Assembly: GCA_900208305.1 (NCBI GenBank)
Contig: OAPG01000002.1
Location: 1,240,001 to 1,304,000, forward strand
Direction of reading: 5' to 3'
Length of the DNA: 64,000 nucleotides
DNA from: Melanopsichium pennsylvanicum
Taxonomy: Eukaryota > Basidiomycota > Ustilaginomycetes > Ustilaginales
Below, one piece after another: positions 54,403 to 64,000 of this stretch. The position numbers and the translations under genes are program-made. Every line of letters begins with the position of its first letter. Within the stretch, counting starts at the first letter, position 1. Under the pieces are notes generated by a model. It had not been told where the DNA came from. It saw nothing but the letters and a program-made list of their open reading frames with translations, and made no database searches.

Positions 54403-55934
54403 GTTTAGGTTGATGTGGACGAAAAGGATGGGGATGGAAGGTGCGCTCAGAAGTAACGTAGAGCGAGAGGAGTCTTGATGATGGCGATGAGAGTAGGATC
54501 GTGACGACGACGTGAGCTGATATGGGTCAGCATAGGCACTGTCAGAATGTGTGTGAGAGTGTGTGCTGGACTGGCACCACGTCTCTGTTGCTCCTCTGCC
54601 TAGCTGAGTCCAGCTCTGCCCAAACGGGTGCGCTGCCCAAAGATTTCGACTGACTTAGGCACTGGCAATCGCACTGTCAGAATGTGTGTGAATTCAAAAG
54701 TGCAAGTGTGCGTGTGTGTATTTTCACCTCTGTTCCGAGGCGACCAACACTTTTCTATTGAATCTTACCCCAATTAGAAGCACGGTTCGAGAGGATTAGA
54801 AGAGAATGTATTCGAGCTGGACAAACACTTTAAATCCAAACCTGATTTGACATTTGCGCGTGGTGTGATTTTGCAGGAGGGTGTTGGTCGCGAGAAATGT
54901 GTCGCTCGATTTTGTGATTTCAGAAAGGAGCACGCGCCAAGGTAGGCACGCGTCTTTCGCACGTACCGACGTCAACTTCTTTTTTAGGCCCTAGATGCAC
55001 CGTCACGTGCTGCTATTTTCATACAAAGCTAGTGTATGTCGATTCCAATAGGCGTATGGCTCTATGCAAGGATGATGAGATGAACCAGATTCGAAATGCG
55101 AGAACGCTGTCAGCCTCTCTGGTTGGAGAGGCGAAAACTCAAGAGGACCCGGCTGGACACACACGGACGACATGCTCTGCTTACTTTTCCAAGAGGTGGC
55201 AGCATGAGTCTGGCATTCTGCCGACGAGTTGTCCTCTGTGCACGTATGCGCTCTGCTCTCCAAAATGCGTTTGACGCACGTAGAAACACAAGCTAACCTA
55301 CAGAAGCGTTTGGCCCAGCAGTTGCGCGGCAGTTGCCTCGCACAAGGTCCAGCTTCGTTCAAGTTAGGACAAATTGCAAACAGATGGTTCGTGCGAATCT
55401 GATTCCTGGAAAGAGAGGCCTGGCTGGCTCAATTTTCAAAAAAAACAAAAAAAAACAAAAAACCATTCAGAGAAAGAGAAAGAGAGGGAGAGAGAGAGAG
55501 AGAGCTCATTTTCAAGCCAAGGAGCTAAATTCGTAAAAGTTAAAATGTTAGCGGTTCCACGGTTCCAAGTGCACTATATTAAATCATGCCGCTTGTGTTG
55601 GCCCTTGGTCGTGGCCAGGGTGGAGAGATCCGTCTTGGTCAACTGCCAAAGGTGTGCTGCGGCCCCTCGTACCAGCTTTGCAATCCACGAATTTCCACTT
55701 TCTTGGCCTGGGTCCCATTCTTGCCTCACCAGGTCCCATCAACACGATCACAATTGTTCAACATCACCACGTTCAACCTATCTCAACGTTTACTCGATAC
55801 GTTTGGATCGCTTCTGAATCGTCTGCAGCTTCCACACTCAACTATTGCTGCAACTTTCGGACTTTGGTTGGCTATAGGACAGGTTTTAGACGCCAGTACT
55901 CAGAAAGTGCACTCACAACGTCCAACTTAGCATC
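54403..55934. promoter_or_regulatory. Divergent spacer alpha-tubulin / mitochondrial carrier
   Basis: 1.5 kb without a supported gene, holding both promoters. The 20-base unit CACTGTCAGAATGTGTGTGA occurs twice, near 54539 and 54672. A GA-rich tract lies at about 55468-55504. Confidence 0.45.
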
Positions 55935-58772
55935 ATGACTCTAGCCGCTGCTTCTTCTTCATCACAACCACGAGACACAAGCAGCAGCTGCGCTTCTCCT
56001 AGTGAGGCTGTACCATCAGAAACATCCGCCATGCCATCGTCCTCTTCGAAAACAACAGAATCAAGGTCTTCCACATCTACCCCTGCAGCCTCGACAGATC
56101 TTGCCGACTCTCCGTCAAATTTGGGCTCCACTTTCTGGTCATCTTGGATCTCGCCCTCCTCATCCTCAGCCGTAGCTGCATCCTCCGCAATGGAGAAGCG
56201 AACTAAACCGCGCCGGCCTAGCTTCGAAGAGTTTAGGGCAGAAGAACCTCCTCAAGCCCGTCTAATTCGTCTTCGCGGTCTCTTCGATACGCTGTTGGAT
56301 GAAGATGACGAGCAAGCGCTAGCGGGAGGTAGAGCCAGGGAAGAGTGGATGAAATCCGCTCGTCGTGCTAGGTATGGTGCTGGTGGAAGCTTGGCCAGAG
56401 GTAGTCTCGCACCCAGCGATATTCGTAACTCCACCGTTGGGTTCGAGGCTTGCACAATGTCTCAGACACCTTCTCCCGACAACACTTCTTCAGCTACTAC
56501 AGCGAAATCCTCCTCCTTATCATTGCAAACCGGAGCAGCATCATCCTCGTCGTCATTAACACACTCACAGCTGCCTGCCCCTCCACCGCCTCCACGTCAG
56601 TCGTACGCCAAAGAGCTCTTGAATCAATGCCGAAAGTGCCGCGAGGAGATTGAAGTACAACGCGCGAGGCTCGCTGAAGAATCCGCAAAGCGTGCATCTC
56701 AACCTGGCTGGAGTTCCTCTTTGGGCCTCCCCACTTGGCTCGGAGGCGAAAAGTCAGAAGTAAATATCGACGCTGCAGAATCGTCCAAAAGCACCCTCGC
56801 CACGGTCAAAGACAAGATCTTGTCCAGATCACTCACCAGCGCGCAACCGCCGAAAGAGGAAGCACCGTCCTCTTCAAGCTCTACCTCCCACCTCAGCACG
56901 ATTGGCTCGTACCTTGGCTATCGTAGCGACGCACCTACAAACTGCGAAGCGCTTGGATACGGTCACAACCCTCCCGACATGGAACACGAAGCCGGGTGGA
57001 CCGGCTCTGGTGTTTGGGGACTCTCCGCTGTGGGCCACAAGAAGCGTGCTGCCGATCGGGATCGCGACGAAAAAGTCCGCCGCGGCCACAAGGTTGACGA
57101 CGACGGTGGAGCGCGTCAGCGACAAATCGAATGGGAGGGATTCCTCGCGTATGCCGAAAACAAGGAGCGAGAGTTATACAAGATCTTTGTTGAGATGGAT
57201 CGCAATTGCGACATGCGCTTGGACGTACAGGAGATTCGTGCGGCATTAGATAGGTCCGGCATCGAGCTCCCGCAGATCAGCCTCGATGACTTCATCGCCA
57301 GTTTGACAAGCACTCGCGCTTCGGCACATGCAAGTGGCGAGAAAACGTACGTGACGTTCCCCGAGTTCCGTGACTACCTCTTGCTCCTGCCCCGCAAACC
57401 GTCGGTGCCAGAGATCTTCCGCTTCTACCAGGTCAGGAAAGCGTTTGGGCTATTCGGTATGGGTGGAATTTTCGCTGAGCTAGCGGTTGGATGGGGCAAG
57501 ACAGAGCGTGGCGCCACAGCAGTCAATTTCGATGGCGATGTTTCGCTTGCTGGTGAGGAGAAGAAGCGAGAGTCACCAGCGGTCAAGGAAGCTAAACGCG
57601 CAGAGAAACTCGGAAAACGCCAAGAAGCGGCAGTGGCGGCTGCTACCAAGGTCGTCGAAGACACACTCGAATCCAGGGATCCCACTATCCTCACCACCGC
57701 TTCCAACTCTGGTAGCGTCGAAGAGGTGAAGCAAAAAGCTGCGGAATCTGCTGCGGCCGCGGCAACAACCGCACACGAAGCGGAGGAAGAGGAAGAGGAG
57801 GACAATGATATGATTCACGGTGCTGTAGCGTTGAAGTTCTTAGTCGCCGGCGGCATTGCTGGGGCAGTCTCACGCACGGCCACCGCCCCTTTCGATCGGT
57901 TGAAGATCTACCTCATCACCACAGCCCGAGCGCCCGAGATCGCCGAGGCTACCGCCAAAGTTGCCGCTAACGGCAGCACAGCCAAGGTCGCTGGCCAAGG
58001 CGTAGGCATTCTTCGAGAGGCTCTTTTCAACCTCTACCGAGATGGCGGAGGACTTCGAGCATTTTGGGTCGGTAACGGATTGAACTGCCTCAAAATTTTC
58101 CCCGAATCTGCCATCAAATTTCTCAGTTACGAAACGGCCAAGAGGGCTTTTGCGAAGTACGTCGACCACGTTTCCGACTCGCGAGACATCAGTGGTACTA
58201 GCAGGTTCTTGTCGGGTGGGTTCGGTGGTATCACGTCCCAACTTGCAATCTACCCGGTGGAGACGCTCAAGACGAGGTTGATGAGTAGTCAGAACGTCAA
58301 GACCAGTCTTCAAGGCAACGCACTGTTGGCAAAGACGGCCAAGGATATGTGGAACGCAGGTGGAGTGAGGACGTACTACCGAGGTTTGACGGCAGGCTTG
58401 ATTGGCGTTTTCCCGTACTCTGCGATCGATATGTCGACTTTTGAAGGGATCAAACTTTTTTACATCAAGTATACGGGCAAGGAAGAACCTGGTGTACTAG
58501 CGCTCTTGTCTTTTGGATCAGTCAGTGGTAGTGTAGGTGCTTCTACGGTATACCCTTTGAATTTGATCAGAACAAGACTTCAGGCTGCGGGCACTCCAGC
58601 ACATCCTGTGACCTACAATGGATTTTGGGATGCGGCGAGGAAGACGTACTACCAAGAAGGTCTGGTTGGATTTTACAGAGGTTTGGTCCCAACACTGGCC
58701 AAGGTCGTACCGGCTGTCAGTATCAGTTATGTCGTGTACGAACAGTCTAAAAAGCGCTTAGGTGTTCAGTAA
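55935..58772 (+). CDS. EF-hand mitochondrial carrier (SLC25, Sal1/SCaMC-like) with long N-terminal extension
   Basis: Intronless, 945 aa. SCaMC/Sal1 carriers exchange ATP-Mg for phosphate across the inner mitochondrial membrane under control of cytosolic Ca2+. The last ~310 residues hold three carrier repeats with PFDRLK, PVETLK and PLNLIR signatures, each followed by a second helix (GGIAGAVSRTATAPFDRLK, GGFGGITSQLAIYPVETLK, GSVSGSVGASTVYPLNLIR). An EF-hand loop DRNCDMRLDVQE (~418-429, in ELYKIFVEMDRN) is canonical; a second, degenerate one follows with FPEFRDYLLLLPRK. Before that are ~390 residues rich in Ser, Pro and charged residues. Yeast Sal1 has about 500 residues, so the extension and a charged linker (~540-620) nearly double the length. 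The start ATG at 55935 is the first in frame. The substrate is inferred from the family. Confidence 0.85.
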   Translation: MTLAAASSSSQPRDTSSSCASPSEAVPSETSAMPSSSSKTTESRSSTSTPAASTDLADSPSNLGSTFWSSWISPSSSSAVAASSAMEKRTKPRRPSFEEFRAEEPPQARLIRLRGLFDTLLDEDDEQALAGGRAREEWMKSARRARYGAGGSLARGSLAPSDIRNSTVGFEACTMSQTPSPDNTSSATTAKSSSLSLQTGAASSSSSLTHSQLPAPPPPPRQSYAKELLNQCRKCREEIEVQRARLAEESAKRASQPGWSSSLGLPTWLGGEKSEVNIDAAESSKSTLATVKDKILSRSLTSAQPPKEEAPSSSSSTSHLSTIGSYLGYRSDAPTNCEALGYGHNPPDMEHEAGWTGSGVWGLSAVGHKKRAADRDRDEKVRRGHKVDDDGGARQRQIEWEGFLAYAENKERELYKIFVEMDRNCDMRLDVQEIRAALDRSGIELPQISLDDFIASLTSTRASAHASGEKTYVTFPEFRDYLLLLPRKPSVPEIFRFYQVRKAFGLFGMGGIFAELAVGWGKTERGATAVNFDGDVSLAGEEKKRESPAVKEAKRAEKLGKRQEAAVAAATKVVEDTLESRDPTILTTASNSGSVEEVKQKAAESAAAAATTAHEAEEEEEEDNDMIHGAVALKFLVAGGIAGAVSRTATAPFDRLKIYLITTARAPEIAEATAKVAANGSTAKVAGQGVGILREALFNLYRDGGGLRAFWVGNGLNCLKIFPESAIKFLSYETAKRAFAKYVDHVSDSRDISGTSRFLSGGFGGITSQLAIYPVETLKTRLMSSQNVKTSLQGNALLAKTAKDMWNAGGVRTYYRGLTAGLIGVFPYSAIDMSTFEGIKLFYIKYTGKEEPGVLALLSFGSVSGSVGASTVYPLNLIRTRLQAAGTPAHPVTYNGFWDAARKTYYQEGLVGFYRGLVPTLAKVVPAVSISYVVYEQSKKRLGVQ

Positions 58773-59241
58773 ATTAGCGAACAGCAAGTCCTGGTTGACA
58801 TGGTACCAATAGGCGGATGGGAAAGGCACTTTTGTTTGTTTGTCTGTTTGTTTTTGTTTTTGTTTTCGTTCACAAGCCACAATACGAACTCTTTTTCCTT
58901 TTGTTTTCCCTCAATCATTAGAAACCTGCACTGCAATAGATAGTCGTTGATCCAAACCCGACCTCACGTTTGCGTGCGTGCGTGCATGCATGCATGCCTC
59001 AGAGCTGCAAACTGCGATTGCATTTCCCAAGTAGACTTGAGCAGGTATACAAGGTTGTTGCGAACGACAGAACGATTTTTTTTTTTTTTCTGACGACGGC
59101 GGTCGGGTGTCGACTCTTCCCATGACAAATGGTTTCCGACGAAAATCCAAAAGACGATGGTATCATCGGCGGAGAAGAATCCACACTCTTTCCCGCCGCA
59201 TCCAAGGTTGAGTTTTGGTGTGGGAAAAAAAAAAAGTCATC
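58773..59241. other. Convergent spacer between the carrier and the kinase-like gene
   Basis: 469 bases with T-rich microsatellites (GTTT repeats near 58834-58867, GCGT/GCAT repeats near 58973-58997, a T run near 59076-59090). No gene. Confidence 0.5.
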
Positions 59242-62200
59242 TTAGTCGATCCCCAAACTCTTCCTAGCCTCATCTAACCGTGGTCGTACCCAAACGCTAC
59301 CCGACATCTCAATTGCCGCCTCCACCGCCCTCCTACCAACTTTCAAAGATTCCACTTTCTGCTTCTCAAACCAATCAGCCAACAACATCCCTTCGTGCTC
59401 GGCTTCCGCCACATTTCTCTGCTCCACGCTCTCCACTACACAGCGGGTGAGCACCCATACGAGCAATTCTGGTGCTGATCTTGCGAATCTGTACAGCAGT
59501 CTGGCCGGTGTGGGAAGTGGTCGAGTTGAGATACCGTCAATGGATGAAGGAGTCTCGGTGGCGCATGCGGTTGTAGACTTGGGCGAGATGCGACCTGAGG
59601 AAGGCGCAATGGAGCTTTCCGGGGTGGCCCCGCTACTGAAGTGCGATCCGCTGGAGGAATTCGTGTCGTATAGGCTTCTCTCTGCCCAAGAACCCTGTCT
59701 TGCTTCGTGTATGGACGATTCCTCCTCACCAATCGTTTCGTTGAGAATGGGATCCATATCAACGAGGAAAGCAAACATGTCCCAGGGCATGCCCGTATCC
59801 CCCTCTTGACGATGTCCTCCGACTCCCCCATCAGCAGTATGTGTTTTTGGAGCAAAATAGTCATCACCCAATGTAACGCCACACGCTGATGCATTACTAT
59901 TGCCTTTTTCTTTCCTCGAGAACAACTTGCTCATCTTATCTAGGAACTTCTTCTGCCCTTTTCCAAGAAGCGTCTCCCTGATGGCCCCATCCTCCACTCC
60001 GTCCCTGAGCGCAAAAGCTCTGATCAGGTTGCATCCAAGAGCCCACAGGTCTCCACTGGGACCCATTCTCCTCCCCATTGGTCCCGGACACGCTTCCGGT
60101 GGGATCCAGTCATAACTGACCAGCTGGACTTGTCCATCGCCCCCAGGAATGCCTCTGTAGGGATTCGCATTTTCATAGTCGATCACAACCAGTGAGCCAT
60201 TCTCGTCAAACATGAGGTTTTCCAATTTGACATCTCCATGCATCCATCCACTTGCGTGGAACCGCGAAAGAATTCGGATAGCTTGTATAAAGATGTTGAG
60301 GATCACACCGTTAAGCTCGGCCTCCTCACATCCAGCAATGACAAAGAAGGCTTCCTCGGGATAATCTTCCTCCAGGCGAATATAACGCTCGTCTTCGGTC
60401 TTCAAGATCTTCGCCACCGCTCCCGTGCGTGTTGGATTGAGCGTTTGCGCTTTTTGAACTTCGTCTAGAAGATCATCAAGGTACGTTTCTTCCAGTTCGT
60501 TTGCTAATTCTCGTGTCACCCTACCCGCAGTGGGGTCGGCTGCGCGAAGTTTTGCTTCAATAGACTTGATTTCCATCGCAGCGTAAAAGTTGCCGTCACT
60601 GTCCATAGCCCAGCGGCGCAATTTCGCGGCAGAGGAGACGCGGTTGTCGGGCGTGGTGATGAGGTAGACTTGGCTGCTATCTTCTACAGCAGATTCCAAT
60701 GGAATGTCGTCGTTCTCGCTAGAGGAGGAACGCGGAGACGGTCGACGCTCGTATCCGCCAGAGCTGTTGGAACGTCTACGGGTGGTGTTCATATAAACAG
60801 CATTCTCGTTGTCATCGTCGTCGTCATGGATGCTACTCGAGCCTCGTCGACCCCACGGCTTGGTGATGGGATGTTCTGAGTTGGAAAGATCGGCGTCCTC
60901 AAAGGAGCTCGTGCGGGGCTCGGGATTGGCGCTGAACAATCTGACGCTCAATCCATCCGAGACGGCACCTTCGCGGTAGGGTCCGGTCTTGTCGTAGAGA
61001 GTACCTTCGACCCTTTGCGGCACCTGGCGCTTTGCCAGCTTGAGCGGAGGGGCACGCGGAGAAGCAGTGCGGATGAGAGGAGATCGTGGTGTGACTGCTC
61101 GATGAGCAGGCAGAAGCGAGCGCAGATCTTGAGCACTCAAGGGACCTTTGCCATCGAGTGCAGCTTCCGAAAATGAAGCCTGCATGCCTACGGCCTCTTC
61201 CAGCGCATCTTCACCTTCAGCCTCTCCAATAGCTGGACTTGCCTCGGCAGATGCTGCCGCAGCTGCAGCTGCCTGCTCAAGGTTGGATCGCAAACGGCGC
61301 AACAAGGGTCTGGCGGCCTCATCGAGGTCGAGCATGCCATGTGGACCAACTTTATTCGGCACCGGTGCGTCCTTTGCCCGCGGTTTGCCTGTGTGAGACT
61401 TGCTTGGCTTCCTATCTTTCTTCTTGGACGTACGTTCGTCATTTGAGTGTTTGGGCTTCTTTTGACGTTTTTGAGGCTCGGCCGGTGCCTCGATATGGTT
61501 GAAGGCCGACTCAGGCACGTCCACAGTGCTTGGCTGACCACTTTGGGGGTGAATCTGTGCAAGAGGTCGGAGGAACGGCAGGGAATCTGAAGCTGCAGAC
61601 GAACGTCTTCTTGGTGTGTGAATACCAATAACCGTCTCGTGCCGTTGGAAGGCGGCTTCAGGCCCATTAGTGGAGAAACGCCTCGGCCGAGAAGATGGAT
61701 TGCTCGTGTCAAACGGCGTCATGGGGGGCGTGATGGCTTCGGACGGTCGGCGACTGCGGGATCCACCGCTGTAGCGCGAAGATCTAGATCGACTGGAACG
61801 ATACGAGCCGCTGTCGCTCAGCTCATCGTCTGAGCCTGAAGAATAAGAAGAAAAAGCGCCTCGACTGCCGCGATGGCCGCTGCGGCTGCTGATAGCACTG
61901 TGAATTCTGTCCCAGCCAAAGAGGCCGGAGAAGCGCTCTCGATCGTACTGTCTCCATCGTTCGTGGTCTTTACCGAGGAAAAAAGTGGCCGCCTTTGGTG
62001 CGTTGAAGCCTGGACGACCAGATGGACGGATGACGATAGGAGCACGTGCAGCCAAACCTGACGGGACGAACAGGGATGATGGTTGTCCCTGATCTTGGTT
62101 GTGTTTGGGTGGGTAGTGATTCTGGAGCACGCGACTGCCGCCAGCTGCGGGATGCGGTTTTCGACGGGTGGGGACGGGTGCGACTGTAGATGAATGTGGG

Positions 62201-62283
62201 GTCGCCGTGTTGAGTGTCTCGACCGACGCAGAACTATGGGACATCGTAGGTTGGGGCGGTCGGTCGCCAGGTGTGATGGCCAT
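59242..62283 (-). CDS. Large protein with a divergent protein-kinase-like domain
   Basis: Intronless, 1013 aa. Residues 1-~540 are Ser/Arg/Pro-rich and look disordered. From about 560 a kinase-like fold can be read: GAVAKILKTEDERYI (possible VAIK Lys), FFVIAGCEEAELNGVILNIF (hinge-like), ILSRFHASGWMHGDVKLENL (catalytic loop, HRD replaced by HGD), LVVIDYENANPYRG (DFG replaced by DYE), YDWIPPEACPGPMG (APE-like), SGDLWALGCNLIRAF (DxW of helix F). Catalytic Asp, Lys and Asn of the loop and the metal-binding Asp are kept, so activity is not excluded. HGD loops also occur in active kinases such as Bub1. An insert of ~120 Ser-rich residues splits the C lobe before FARSAPELLVWVLTRCVV. I do not recognise an ortholog. 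A second Met 13 codons in is also a possible start. Confidence 0.65.
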   Translation of the reverse strand: MAITPGDRPPQPTMSHSSASVETLNTATPHSSTVAPVPTRRKPHPAAGGSRVLQNHYPPKHNQDQGQPSSLFVPSGLAARAPIVIRPSGRPGFNAPKAATFFLGKDHERWRQYDRERFSGLFGWDRIHSAISSRSGHRGSRGAFSSYSSGSDDELSDSGSYRSSRSRSSRYSGGSRSRRPSEAITPPMTPFDTSNPSSRPRRFSTNGPEAAFQRHETVIGIHTPRRRSSAASDSLPFLRPLAQIHPQSGQPSTVDVPESAFNHIEAPAEPQKRQKKPKHSNDERTSKKKDRKPSKSHTGKPRAKDAPVPNKVGPHGMLDLDEAARPLLRRLRSNLEQAAAAAAASAEASPAIGEAEGEDALEEAVGMQASFSEAALDGKGPLSAQDLRSLLPAHRAVTPRSPLIRTASPRAPPLKLAKRQVPQRVEGTLYDKTGPYREGAVSDGLSVRLFSANPEPRTSSFEDADLSNSEHPITKPWGRRGSSSIHDDDDDNENAVYMNTTRRRSNSSGGYERRPSPRSSSSENDDIPLESAVEDSSQVYLITTPDNRVSSAAKLRRWAMDSDGNFYAAMEIKSIEAKLRAADPTAGRVTRELANELEETYLDDLLDEVQKAQTLNPTRTGAVAKILKTEDERYIRLEEDYPEEAFFVIAGCEEAELNGVILNIFIQAIRILSRFHASGWMHGDVKLENLMFDENGSLVVIDYENANPYRGIPGGDGQVQLVSYDWIPPEACPGPMGRRMGPSGDLWALGCNLIRAFALRDGVEDGAIRETLLGKGQKKFLDKMSKLFSRKEKGNSNASACGVTLGDDYFAPKTHTADGGVGGHRQEGDTGMPWDMFAFLVDMDPILNETIGEEESSIHEARQGSWAERSLYDTNSSSGSHFSSGATPESSIAPSSGRISPKSTTACATETPSSIDGISTRPLPTPARLLYRFARSAPELLVWVLTRCVVESVEQRNVAEAEHEGMLLADWFEKQKVESLKVGRRAVEAAIEMSGSVWVRPRLDEARKSLGID

Positions 62284-64000
62284 GCTGGCTGATTCTGCTG
62301 CGGGTCAAATGCGGTGTTGTTGGCGTGTGATGCTGACAGAGCGAGCCAAAGCGGGCTATTGTGACAGAGGATGCTGCTGTATGCAACCAGAAGTTGTGCA
62401 GGTATGCGCGTTCTGGAAATTAGATTGCTTGCTATGGGGATGGCTTGCAGGATAATTTGTCAGATTGCCGAATGTGGTGGCGCTAATATGATGGAGGCGT
62501 GAGGAGCCAGGTGGTGGTGGAAGATGAAAGTCGGTGTGTAGGCTTAGCTGAAAAGGTAGGGTAGGGATGATTGGAAGCGTGACGTCTCGAAGATGGATGT
62601 CACGATAAGATGTTGTGCTGCTACTGTGGGACAGCTGATTCTTAAAATTGATTTCAAAGTCCGGCGCAGCGATATGCGGGATGCGCGGTAAAGTGTCAAG
62701 ATTTGTGGGAGGCGCTCGGGTTGTGACCTCGTTGTGATCAGGCAGATGTGCTTCCGTGGCGAGATTCCTTGCGACCAACGAGAAGTACGGGGGGTAGTTT
62801 CAAGCGGTATCGGAAGGGAAGAGACAGGTGCAGCTGTTTGAGAAGGCTCGACTCAGCGCCGTTTGGTAAAGTAAGTGGAGCGAGTCGCAAGATCAGAAAT
62901 CGGCTAAGTGAGAAAGAAATGAGAGAGCTCTAAAACCTTGAATGGTCTCGCCTGTTAGACACAGCTTTGTCGGCTCAAGCTTTGGGTCTCAAGGAAATCT
63001 TTCTTAAAACAGACAGAGAGAACCAATTGAGTGCGGTGATGAGATATCGCAGTCGACCATAAAAATCTGCCACTCTTGGCTCACATCACATTGTACAGTC
63101 ATTTTTTATTTTTTATTTTTGATTTTGATTTTGATTTTTCATTGTACAGTACTTTCTCACGGTCCGCTAAAGATTGCGTACAAGATTGAGAGAGACCGCC
63201 TCAGCATGGATCAGGGCAGCTTTCAATGACGAGATTGATGGCAGCGAAGCCCTGCAAGACGCATTGATCCTTGCCCAAGTGACCAGGCTTTCAAATGTTC
63301 GATTATTTAGATCCGAAATAGCGCTTGCTCCGCGACTGGAATCGCTCAAATAAGGTAGAGTCAAATCAGCTCACACTTCAGAATCGCGGTAGGCTCTCAA
63401 AGGCGGGCTGAGTGGTTCCAAGACATTTCAGCGGATCAATACAGGAAGCAGTGCAACAGTACAAGGCAAACTAAGTAGTGCGAGGATCAACTGCTCTTTC
63501 TGGGCAGCGCGAGTCGATTGACCGACGTAATGCCTAGTAGCTGTGCGATGAGCTCGTGATGACTACAGCATCAATCACCATGAATAAGGATCGACAAGAG
63601 GATGACCGCGTACTGTGGAAGCGCAGATCTGTTTGCAATGCCTCACGACAAGGTCGATTGGCACCTGCACCTGATCGCATGCACAGAATCACTTTCACTG
63701 ACCCGTGTCATGCGAACATGGCCTGTTCAAACCATACTCGGATTCGGACAGAAGAGACTTTGCGAGATCGCAAAGAAAAGATCGCTCACTGGATCACGAG
63801 TGAGGGATCACGACTGGTCAATACATGTTGCTAGAGACCGCATCGCGTAGAGCTTTTGAATACATTACAGTTCAGTATGTCGCGCGCTGGCGTGGAGAGC
63901 ATAAAGGAGATGCAGTCGGTGCAGTCGGTGCAGTTGGTGCAGTTGGTGCAGTGGCAATGCAACACGCCACGCTCGGCCTTGTACCTCCGCAAAACCGCTG
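62284..64000. other. Region upstream of the kinase-like gene to the window end
   Basis: 1.7 kb with no supported gene. It holds the promoter of the kinase-like gene, a T/A-rich low-complexity tract at about 63100-63140, a TACAGTA at 63144, and a tandem repeat near the end. Frames up to 140 codons lack signatures. Confidence 0.4.
63911..63955. repeat. 9-bp tandem repeat, about five copies
   Basis: TGCAGTCGG twice, TGCAGTTGG twice, then TGCAGTGGC, near the right window edge. Confidence 0.9.

Noticed and set aside
1..64000. CRISPR arrays, bacterial operons or phage elements
   Set aside because: The window is eukaryotic nuclear DNA. The tandem repeats seen are short microsatellites without spacers.

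Overview
The window looks like nuclear DNA of a smut fungus (Basidiomycota, Ustilaginaceae type, related to Ustilago/Sporisorium). Long, mostly intronless reading frames encode clearly fungal proteins (ERMES subunit Mdm34, Kre33/NAT10, Bmt2, Ssd1, Rad6). They carry the long Ser/Ala/Pro-rich disordered extensions typical of smut proteins. Introns are few and short (about 130-180 nt, GTAAGT/GTGAGT donors). I cannot name the species from sequence alone.

Left block (1-15.9 kb): the 5' part of MDM34 (minus, runs off the edge), an ER-type DnaJ protein with a membrane segment, RAD6/UBC2 with a one-codon first exon, mitochondrial Hsp70 SSC1 (three exons, minus), an intron-containing tRNA-Ile(UAU), TOM20, the rRNA methyltransferase BMT2, the ETF-ubiquinone oxidoreductase (CIR2/ETFDH) and a secreted protein with two double-psi beta-barrel lobes. 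Four of these are mitochondrial: the ERMES tether, the matrix Hsp70, the import receptor that acts upstream of it, and an inner-membrane electron-transfer enzyme.

Middle block (15.9-28.65 kb): about 12.7 kb in which I find no host gene. It holds one Tad/L1-like non-LTR retrotransposon (22041-27302). This copy has a target-site duplication, a 52-A tail, a 5'-truncated ORF1, an ORF2 with endonuclease, reverse transcriptase and RNase H regions broken by one in-frame stop, and possibly a small third ORF.

Right block (28.65-64 kb): NAT10/KRE33 (minus), a protein with a divergent SABATH-type methyltransferase region, the FYVE protein VAC1/PEP7 (rabenosyn type), a PARP-type zinc finger protein with eleven AT-hook-like motifs, SSD1, alpha-tubulin (minus), a very long EF-hand mitochondrial carrier, and a divergent protein-kinase-like protein (minus). 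Spacers are long (0.3-4 kb) and contain pyrimidine-rich leaders, microsatellites and short tandem repeats.

No multi-gene system such as a biosynthetic, effector or defence cluster is evident. The points most worth following are the SABATH-like protein, the zinc-finger/AT-hook protein, the young LINE copy with its extra ORF, the one-codon exon of RAD6, the tRNA with an 80-nt intron, and a cluster of TACTGTA/TACAGTA motifs in the 32-36 kb spacer.
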